Part shown: one piece after another, positions 25,128 to 32,278 of the stretch
How positions within the stretch are numbered: the first letter of the stretch is position 1
How the letters are laid out: the number at the start of each line of letters is the position of its first letter
Source: Acidovorax sp.
GTDB lineage: Bacteria; Pseudomonadota; Gammaproteobacteria; Burkholderiales; Burkholderiaceae_C
Reading direction: 5' to 3'
Assembly: GCA_004210805.1 (NCBI GenBank)
Contig: SDXZ01000084.1
Location: 1 to 32,278, forward strand
Length of the DNA stretch: 32,278 nt
Made by a program: the position numbers and the translations under genes
The notes under the pieces: model-generated
Database searches by the model: none
Told to the model about the DNA's origin: nothing
What the model saw: the letters and a program-made list of their open reading frames with translations, nothing else

Positions 25128-25265
25128 GTTGTTGTCTCCTGTCGCATTGTTTCTTGTGGTGGCCGGTGCGTCGTGGGGACGCGTGGGCCCAGTTCGGAGT
25201 GCTGCGCCCGCAGCGCACCAAAAGCCCGCGGGCGAGCCCCGCTTTTTGAATTTTGCGTCGCGGCT

Positions 25266-26180
25266 TCAGCCCAGGTGCACGCTGCTGCCCGCCACGCGAA
25301 AACTCACCGTCGGGGCGCCGGGCTGCATGAACGACACGCCGAGCGCAATGTGCCCTTCGCCATGAAGGATGCAGGCGTCGCGCCGCAAACGCACGGGCGA
25401 GCCGCTGCCCTGAAACCGCACCCACGTCCCGAAGCTGCTCATGTCCGTAAGCACAAAGCCGCTGTTGCGCCAGTCGATGCGCGCATGCAGGCGCGACACC
25501 CGCGGGTCGTTGACGCACAACTGCGCATGCAGCGCGCGGCCCACCAGCACGGGCGTGTCTGCGGACGTGAAGGCCCGGTCCACGCCGTGCCAGGAAAACT
25601 GAATCTGCCCCAAAACCGGATCGGGCGGGGCGAAGTTGCTGACCAGGGCCGCCTGCATGGTCAGCGAGTCGGGCGCTTCGTCCTCGCGCCATTCCACGTG
25701 GTAGAGCATGAGCAGCTCGGCCTTGCCGCGGATGTCCATCATGCCGAGCTTGCGGTACCAGACGTCCGGCGCGGCGCCTGCCAGCAGCACCGTGGTCTCG
25801 GTGGCCCAGATCTCGCTGGGCCCGGCCCGCTCGCACAGGCGGGACGCCACATTCACGGCGTCGCCGTAGCAGTCGCCGTCCACATCCACCACCTCGCCAC
25901 TGGCCACGCCGACGCGCACGTCCGGCCAGTGTTCCTTGCGTGCCTTGTGCTGGCGCAGCATCGCGGCCATGGCGCTGACACCACTGGCCGCATCGCCAAA
26001 AACGCCCAGCACGCCGTCCCCCAGCATCTTGACCACCCGCCCGTTATGGGACTCGATGGCCTCGCTGATCCAATGGGTGACCTGGGTGACGGATTCGGTG
26101 GCGCGCTCGTTGCCGAGCGCCTCGTACAAAGCGGTACTGCCGGAGATGTCTGCGTAGACCATCGTGGACAACACACTCAT
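25266..26180 (-). CDS. Adenylate cyclase (class III) with C-terminal FHA domain
   Basis: 304-residue signalling protein. The cyclase domain (1 to about 165) has a complete class III set: metal Asp D11 (YADISGST) and D55 (KMLGDGV), adenine-specifying K51 and D107, and N110 and R114 (YGDAVNVASRL) for the transition state, so ATP-to-cAMP is predicted. The FHA domain (about 205-300) has G214-R215 (VLVGR), S229 and H232 (VSRLHA), and DMSSFGTWV, where the usual Asn of SSNGT is Phe. FHA domains bind phosphothreonine, so kinase-linked control is possible. There is no membrane segment. The broken Crp/Fnr gene and this cyclase are not linked. Confidence 0.9.
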   Translation of the reverse strand: MSVLSTMVYADISGSTALYEALGNERATESVTQVTHWISEAIESHNGRVVKMLGDGVLGVFGDAASGVSAMAAMLRQHKARKEHWPDVRVGVASGEVVDVDGDCYGDAVNVASRLCERAGPSEIWATETTVLLAGAAPDVWYRKLGMMDIRGKAELLMLYHVEWREDEAPDSLTMQAALVSNFAPPDPVLGQIQFSWHGVDRAFTSADTPVLVGRALHAQLCVNDPRVSRLHARIDWRNSGFVLTDMSSFGTWVRFQGSGSPVRLRRDACILHGEGHIALGVSFMQPGAPTVSFRVAGSSVHLG

Positions 26181-26225
26181 GAACGCAGGCCAATCAGTAA
26201 CATCATGTGAATCAGTTTAGTGCAA

Positions 26226-26410
26226 GCGCCCGGGGGGCGCACTCTGCAAAATGGCAGGAGATGTCGGGTGGGTGCGGGCTGCAGCCAGTTCAGTTTTAGA
26301 GACCGTCTATTGATCCCGATCCTCCTCACCAACACGTAAAAATTGGCAACAAATGGGCAGTGCGTGTTGTCTTTATACAAAAACAGGAGCATTCCCCTTG
26401 CGGGGATGCT
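26226..26410. other. Gene-free gap (26181-26476) with two hairpins
   Basis: GCGCCC/GGGCGC (26226-26240) is a 6-bp hairpin with a GGG loop near the cyclase start. AGCAT-T-CCCC and GGGGATGCT (26388-26410) form a 9-bp stem with one bulged T, upstream of the small protein at 26477. The gap is richer in A/T than its neighbours and should hold divergent promoters, but I see no convincing -35/-10 pair. Confidence 0.4.
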
Positions 26411-26476
26411 GGGCCGCGCTTAATTTTGCCGACCCCGCTCACTAAAGCTCCCTCGAAACCGCCCTCGCCTCCCTCC

Positions 26477-26833
26477 ATGCGCTGGAACAAGCCCACTCTT
26501 CGCAACGACCTGCAGGACCTGCTCGGCCGGGACAAGCCGGCGTCGACCGCATGGGTGCGTGACCAGGGGCTGGAGGACGTGCGCCAGGCCATGCTGCAAA
26601 CGCTGGTGGGCAACACGGGGTGCGAAGTGGCCAGGATGAACATCCGCCTGCGCTACGCGGGCGACATCGAAGCCCTGTGGTACCTCCGCGCCGACCTCTT
26701 CAACACCCTGTCACCCCTGCGCGGCGAGGCAGATGCGCAGTGGGTGGTGGACCAGCTCACCACCCTCTTCCAGGGGCAATTGCCGCGCACGCTGCGACCG
26801 CCACAAGCCCCGCATTCACCGCACGTTCACTGA
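26477..26833 (+). CDS. Small protein of unknown function
   Basis: 118 residues from ATG 26477 (MRWNKPTLRNDLQDLLGR). It is helical, charged and soluble, with no signal peptide. The central part is RMNIRLRYAGDIEALWYLRADLF, and VVDQLTTLFQGQLPRTLRPP leads to a Pro/His tail (PQAPHSPHVH). I do not recognise the family. It is framed by minus-strand genes on both sides (cyclase and ldcA), so it is probably transcribed alone. The frame is also open upstream through a T/C-rich leader, but the ATG fits the start of regular protein character. Support is codon pattern only. Confidence 0.66.
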   Translation: MRWNKPTLRNDLQDLLGRDKPASTAWVRDQGLEDVRQAMLQTLVGNTGCEVARMNIRLRYAGDIEALWYLRADLFNTLSPLRGEADAQWVVDQLTTLFQGQLPRTLRPPQAPHSPHVH

Positions 26834-26948
26834 ACATTGAACGCCGCGCTTCAGGGGCGCACCAGGCGCCGCGCCGGCCCGCATTGCAAGTTTTCAGGAA
26901 ATCGCTCTTGCCAAAGTTTGCTGAGCGACCCGAAGCCCCGCGCTAGTG

Positions 26949-27965
26949 CTAGTGCTGATGCCCCCAGTAGATCAGTGCGTCGCGCTCTTCCACCGACAAC
27001 GACACCGTGGCGCCCACGGGCAGCAGCACCTTCGTCGCCACATGGCCGAACGGCAGGTTCGTGAGCACGGGCGCTTTGATCTGGGTGCGCAGCCAATCCA
27101 CCACCGATTGCAGCTTGTAGCCCTTGTCGTGCGGCGCGAGGGTGAAGTTGGTGAACTGCCCCAGGACCACGGCCTTTTGCTGTGCCAGCACGCCGGCGTG
27201 CAGGAGCTGGGTCAGCATGCGTTCGATGCGGTAGGGGTGCTCATGCACGTCTTCCAAGAACAGCACGCCACCCTTGACCGCCGGCAGGTACGGCGTGCCC
27301 ACCAGCGAGGCCAGCACCGCCAGGTTGCCGCCCCACAGCGTGGCGCTTTTCACATACACGTTGGGCACCGCAGGCTTGCCCGTGGTGGCGCTGGGCTTTT
27401 CATTGTTCATGCGCCAGCCTGTGCCTTCGCCGTGGCCGGTCAGCAGGTCGTCAAAGCAGGCTTCCATGATGTCGTCGGGCTCGCCTGCCACACCAAAGTC
27501 GGCGCCCAATGACGGGCCCGCCCAGGACGTGGCGCCGGTCTTGGCCAGCAGCGCCAACTGAAAGGCCGTGAAGTCGCTGACCCCCACAAACCGCATGCCG
27601 CCCGCAATCGCCTTGGCCACTGCCCTATAGCGGATGCCCGGCAGGATGCGCGACAGGCCATAGCCCCCGCGCGAGATCAGCGCCACATCGGCCCCGCTCG
27701 CAGCGGCGCGGTGGATGGCGACCAGGCGTGTGGCGTCGTCGCCCGCAAACCGGGTGTGTGTGGCCAACGCGTCCACGTCCACCTCGACCTCATGGCCCAA
27801 GGCCTTGAGGCGGGCAATGCCGCGCTTGAAGGCCGCCTTGTCGCGCACCGCACTCGAAGGCGAATAGATATAGATGTGCTTGGGCCCGTGGTCGTGGCTG
27901 CAGTGGGAATGGTCGTGATCGTGGTCGTGCAAAGCGCCCGGGCCCCCAGGGGCCCGCTCCGTCAA
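26949..27965 (-). CDS. LD-carboxypeptidase (LdcA, S66) with His-rich leader
   Basis: Cleaves the D-Ala from the tetrapeptide of muropeptides in cell-wall recycling. The S66 triad is conserved: S130 (VGVSDFT), E238 (LFLEDVHEH) and H308 (FGHVATK), matching Ser115/Glu217/His285 of the Pseudomonas enzyme in order and spacing. ISRGGYGLSRILP (97-109) is the family glycine loop. The N-terminal 30 residues hold eight His (13, 15, 17, 19, 21, 24, 26, 30) with Asp, a likely metal-binding tail outside the fold. The only starts in frame are TTG (27965) and TTG (27932), neither with a clear Shine-Dalgarno. It lies 21 bases after the TadA fusion, in the same frame. Confidence 0.88.
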   Translation of the reverse strand: MTERAPGGPGALHDHDHDHSHCSHDHGPKHIYIYSPSSAVRDKAAFKRGIARLKALGHEVEVDVDALATHTRFAGDDATRLVAIHRAAASGADVALISRGGYGLSRILPGIRYRAVAKAIAGGMRFVGVSDFTAFQLALLAKTGATSWAGPSLGADFGVAGEPDDIMEACFDDLLTGHGEGTGWRMNNEKPSATTGKPAVPNVYVKSATLWGGNLAVLASLVGTPYLPAVKGGVLFLEDVHEHPYRIERMLTQLLHAGVLAQQKAVVLGQFTNFTLAPHDKGYKLQSVVDWLRTQIKAPVLTNLPFGHVATKVLLPVGATVSLSVEERDALIYWGHQH

Positions 27966-27986
27966 AAAGAGAGGTCCGGTGCGATG

Positions 27987-29474
<1,488 letters not shown>

Positions 29475-29480
<6 letters not shown>

Positions 29481-29732
29481 CTCGTCTTCCGGCATGGGGC
29501 GTGCCTGCTGCATCAGCCCTTCCATCTGCTGCTTGACCTGCTGCTGGATCTGCTGGCTTTGGTCCCGCACCGTGGCGGCCGGCACGGCCGATGCGGGTGC
29601 CGCGGCGCTGCCGGCAGGGGCCGTCTGCAGCGAAGGCACTGGCGTGCGGACGGCGGAGAGCTGCTTCTTGGCCAGCACACCCACCACGGCCAGTACCACC
29701 ACCAGCCCGACCAAACCAAAAACTGCACGCAT
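29475..29732 (-). CDS. Small membrane-anchored protein of unknown function
   Basis: 85 residues. One N-terminal membrane helix (VFGLVGLVVVLAVVGVLA, about 4-21) is followed by an Ala/Pro/Ser linker and a Gln-rich helix (RDQSQQIQQQVKQQMEGLMQ). It ends PMPEDEK. The strong Shine-Dalgarno AAGGAG (29740-29745 on the minus strand), seven bases ahead of ATG 29732, supports translation. The stop codon (TAG, 29475-29477) abuts repeat copy E, and the TadA fusion gene follows, so it may head that operon. The family is not recognised. Confidence 0.78.
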
Positions 29733-29842
29733 GAAAGATCTCCTTAGGCGGGCTTCGCGCCCGGTCCACGCTGGCAGGACTGCCTTGCCCAGCGCGATAC
29801 CGGCCCGACTGTAAAGGCAAACAGCGACTGCCAACACCATGG

Positions 29843-29865
29843 AAAACGGCCGCACTGGGCGGCCG
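29843..29865 (-). terminator. Rho-independent terminator after the binding-protein gene
   Basis: CGGCCGC (29847-29853) and GCGGCCG (29859-29865) form a 7-bp stem with a 5-base loop. AAAA (29843-29846) gives a short T-tract on the minus strand, 37 bases after the binding-protein stop. Confidence 0.7.
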
Positions 29866-29901
29866 CTGGTGGAAGGGAACATGCCCGCGTTGGCGAGGAG
29901 A

Positions 29902-31074
29902 TCAGTTCAACGCCACGCGGTTGCCGTCCTTGTAGGTGTACAGCGTCACGGCGGGCGCCGTCAGCTCGCCCTTGGCTGTGAAGGCGATGTTGGCCGTCAC
30001 GCCCTTGTATTCCGTCTTGCCGATGAAGGGGATGTACACCTTCGGGTCCACCGAGTTGGCGCGCTTCATCGCATCGGCCAGCACCATGGCGGCGTCGTAG
30101 GCGTAGGGGCTGTAGATCTGGAACTGGCCCGGGAACTTGGCGTCGTAGCGCTTCTTCCAGTCGGCGCCGCCCTGCATCTTGTCGACCGACGCGCCGCCGG
30201 TGGCGCAGGTCACGTTCTTGAGCGCGGGGCTCTTGCCCGACAGTTCGGGGAGTTTTTCGGTGCACAGCGCGTCGCCCCCGAAGAACTTCACATGGCCCAG
30301 GCCCAGCTGCTCCATCTGGCGCAGCATGGGGCCGGCCTGCGCGTCCAGGCCGCCGTAGAAGATCGCATCGGGCTTCTTGTTCTTGATGGACGTGAGGATG
30401 GCCATGAAGTCGGTGGACTTGTCGCTCGTGAATTCCTCGCCCACCACCTTCAACCCCTTTTGTTGCGCCGTGGCCTTGAATACCGAGGCCACGCCCTGCC
30501 CATAGGCCGTGCGGTCGTCAATGATGGCCACGCTCTTGAGCTTCAAGTGGTCCGCCCCAAACAGCGCCAGCGCCGCACCCAGCGCGTTGTCATTGGCGAT
30601 CAGCCGGAAAGTGGTTTTGTAGCCGGGCTTGGTCAGGTCGGGGTTGGTGGCGGCCGCCGTGATGTGGGGAACGCCGCATCGGTCATAAATCGCCGCTGCC
30701 GGGATGGACGTGCCCGACTGCAGATGCCCGACGACGCCCGCCACCTTCTGGTCGCACAGCTTTTGCGCGACGGCGGTGGCCTGGCGCGGATCGCCGGCAT
30801 CGTCTTCGGCCGCAAGTTCAAACCTGATCTTCTTGCCGCCGATCACGAGGTTCTGGGCGTTCAGGTCGTCAATGGCCAGGCGCACGCCGTTTTCGGTGTC
30901 CTTGCCAATGTGCGCAATGCCGCCCGACAGGGGGCCGGCCTGGGCGATCTTGACGGATTGCGTGTCCTGCGCGAAGGCGGGGCCCGCCGTGATTGCGCAG
31001 GCTGCTGCGGCTACCGCAGTCAATCGCAGAAGTGACGGGGAGGAAAGGCGCAGTCGGTAAGCACGGCGAAACAC
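29902..31074 (-). CDS. Branched-chain amino-acid ABC transporter substrate-binding protein
   Basis: 390-residue periplasmic binding protein of the Leu/Ile/Val family (Peripla_BP_6). The GTG at 31074 gives a signal peptide (FRRAYRLRL, hydrophobic AVAAAACAITA, AFA|QDT), and GGAG stands nine bases upstream. The mature part begins VKIAQAGPLSGGIAHIGKD with the usual N-terminal motif, then GVVGHLQSGTSIPAAAIYD, NPDLTKPGYKTTFRLIAND, DRTAYGQGVASVF and DAIFYGGLDAQAGPMLRQM. No permease or ATPase genes are nearby in the window, so it may work with a transporter elsewhere. The ligand is not decided by the sequence. The upstream gap to the U32 gene (218 bases) is AT-rich and should carry divergent promoters. 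Confidence 0.92.
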   Translation of the reverse strand: MFRRAYRLRLSSPSLLRLTAVAAAACAITAGPAFAQDTQSVKIAQAGPLSGGIAHIGKDTENGVRLAIDDLNAQNLVIGGKKIRFELAAEDDAGDPRQATAVAQKLCDQKVAGVVGHLQSGTSIPAAAIYDRCGVPHITAAATNPDLTKPGYKTTFRLIANDNALGAALALFGADHLKLKSVAIIDDRTAYGQGVASVFKATAQQKGLKVVGEEFTSDKSTDFMAILTSIKNKKPDAIFYGGLDAQAGPMLRQMEQLGLGHVKFFGGDALCTEKLPELSGKSPALKNVTCATGGASVDKMQGGADWKKRYDAKFPGQFQIYSPYAYDAAMVLADAMKRANSVDPKVYIPFIGKTEYKGVTANIAFTAKGELTAPAVTLYTYKDGNRVALN

Positions 31075-31292
31075 GGTGAGGATCTCCAAAAACAGAATGA
31101 GCAAGCTGCCACGCACCACCTTGGGGCATGGCAGGGCCCCGCATCCTAGCCACTCGAACCCGTGTTTGCGCCCAATTGATATGTAAACATAGCAACGTGG
31201 CGCATCATTAATCTGGCTAATAGTCAGCCCACCGCCGCGGGCAGCGCGCGGGGATGGCGCTCCACCGAACATGGCTGGGATAATCACGCCCC

Positions 31293-32278
31293 ATGTCTCT
31301 CCTGCCCCACCAGCTCGAACTGCTCTCGCCTGCGCGCGACGCCGACATCGGCATCGAAGCCATCAACCACGGCGCCGATGCCGTCTACATCGGCGGCCCG
31401 GCCTTCGGCGCACGGGCCGGCGCAGGCAACGACATCCGGGACATTGAGCGCCTAGTACGGCACGCGCACCGCTTCAACAGCCGCATCTTCATCACCCTCA
31501 ACACCATCCTGCGCGACGACGAGCTCGAGGCCGCGCGCCGCATGGCCTGGCAGGTGTACCAGGCTGGTGCCGATGCGCTGATCATCCAGGACATGGGCCT
31601 GCTGGCGATGGACGACATGCCGCCCATCCAGCTGCACGCCAGCACCCAGACCGACATCCGCACGGCCGAGAAGGCGCGCTTTCTGCAGGACGCGGGCCTT
31701 TCGCAGATCGTGCTGGCGCGCGAGCTCACGGTGCAGCAGATCGCCGCGGTGCACAGGGCGCTGGGCCCGGTGGATGCTCCGGGCCGCGCCAACATCGAGT
31801 TCTTCATCCACGGCGCACTGTGCGTGGCCTACAGCGGCCAGTGCAACATCAGCCACGCGCAGACCGGCCGCAGCGCCAACCGCGGCGACTGCAGCCAGGC
31901 CTGCCGCCTGCCCTACCAGGTGACCGACGCGCAGGGCCGCTTCATTGCGCACGACAAGCACGTGCTCTCCATGAAGGACAACAACCAGAGCGCCAACCTG
32001 CGCGCGCTTATCGACGCCGGGGTGCGCAGCTTCAAGATCGAGGGGCGCTACAAGGACATGGGCTACGTGAAGAACATCACCGCCCACTACCGCACGCTGA
32101 TCGACGAGATCCTGCAAGAGCGCGAAAGCGCGGGCCGGCCGCTGTCGCGATCGTCCAGCGGCGCCACCACCTTCACCTTCACGCCCGACCCGCTGCAGAA
32201 CTTCAACCGCGAGTTCACCGACTACTTCGTGACCGGCCGCAAGGAAGACATCGGCGCCTTCGACACCCCCAAGAACCC
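31293..32278 (+). CDS. U32 family peptidase (TrhP/YegQ-like), 3' end outside window
   Basis: 328 codons are visible from ATG 31293 and the frame is open to the last base; no stop is seen. The N-terminal barrel starts QLELLSPARDADIGIEAIN, and GADAVYIGGPAFGAR follows. The U32 signature EFFIHGALCVAYSGQCNISH (169-188) is intact. Four cysteines, C177, C184, C200 and C204 (GDCSQACR), match the conserved cluster of this family, which binds an Fe-S cluster in known members. The closest recognised group is TrhP/YegQ, which takes part in tRNA uridine-34 hydroxylation; collagenase-type activity was the older suggestion. It is divergent from the binding-protein gene. Confidence 0.9.
   Translation, partial: MSLLPHQLELLSPARDADIGIEAINHGADAVYIGGPAFGARAGAGNDIRDIERLVRHAHRFNSRIFITLNTILRDDELEAARRMAWQVYQAGADALIIQDMGLLAMDDMPPIQLHASTQTDIRTAEKARFLQDAGLSQIVLARELTVQQIAAVHRALGPVDAPGRANIEFFIHGALCVAYSGQCNISHAQTGRSANRGDCSQACRLPYQVTDAQGRFIAHDKHVLSMKDNNQSANLRALIDAGVRSFKIEGRYKDMGYVKNITAHYRTLIDEILQERESAGRPLSRSSSGATTFTFTPDPLQNFNREFTDYFVTGRKEDIGAFDTPKN

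Noticed and set aside
22545..26210. A 1221-codon open frame on the plus strand opposite the acylase and cyclase
   Set aside because: It mirrors two well-supported minus-strand genes with clear catalytic motifs; its translation is rich in His, Arg and Gly without any domain, as expected of antisense frames in GC-rich DNA.

Overview
The window is GC-rich, densely coding chromosomal DNA of a betaproteobacterium, most likely Burkholderiales, family Comamonadaceae (Acidovorax-like). I base this on protein character (unfused CysD/CysN, 7Fe-8S FdxA with a thioredoxin-reductase-like FNR, FimV-like protein, U32 peptidase, branched-chain amino-acid binding protein) and on short palindromic repeats that I associate from memory with this family. 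No prophage, plasmid, transposase, CRISPR array, tRNA or rRNA is visible. Genes at both ends run off the window (cysD at the left, a U32 peptidase at the right).

Layout. 1-2165: end of cysD and all of cysN (sulfate activation). 2339-3985: ferredoxin fdxA, a perfect 11-bp inverted repeat over its probable promoter, then a ferredoxin-NADP reductase. 4204-5464: SnoaL-like small protein overlapping an AraC/GyrI-like regulator. 5512-11458: a thiamine region with two TPP riboswitches. The first leads a CytX-type pyrimidine permease and the second leads thiO-thiS-thiG-thiE; thiD lies between them on the other strand. 11659-13893 (-): a FimV-like membrane protein. 13966-16309: 3-hydroxyacyl-CoA dehydrogenase and a PaaG-like crotonase, closed by a strong terminator. 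16487-19593: a Crp/Fnr regulator broken by an internal deletion, then a phosphotransferase and an ACAD10/11-type acyl-CoA dehydrogenase. 19817-22533: an unknown protein, a YkuD-like secreted protein preceded by a hexanucleotide tandem repeat, and a class 3 asparaginase. 22557-26180 (-): penicillin acylase family protein and an adenylate cyclase-FHA protein. 26477-26833: small unknown protein. 26949-29732 (-): small membrane protein, a fusion of TadA (tRNA deaminase) to a haloalkane dehalogenase-like hydrolase, and LdcA with a His-rich leader. 29902-31074 (-): amino-acid binding protein. 31293-end: U32 peptidase.

How the genes work together. CytX could import the thiamine pyrimidine precursor HMP, ThiD phosphorylates it, ThiO/ThiS/ThiG build the thiazole and ThiE joins the halves; thiC is not in the window. 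FdxA and the FNR form a plausible electron-transfer pair. The acyl-CoA genes point to aromatic or fatty-acid breakdown. LdcA, the YkuD-like protein and the FimV-like protein concern the cell wall or envelope.

The most unusual items are: (i) a dispersed palindromic element, five copies in 32 kb, each at a gene edge and sometimes supplying coding sequence, a start region or a stop codon; (ii) the TadA-dehalogenase fusion; (iii) the Crp/Fnr gene with an out-of-frame internal deletion; (iv) the inverted repeat at fdxA; (v) the hexamer tandem repeat before the YkuD-like gene.
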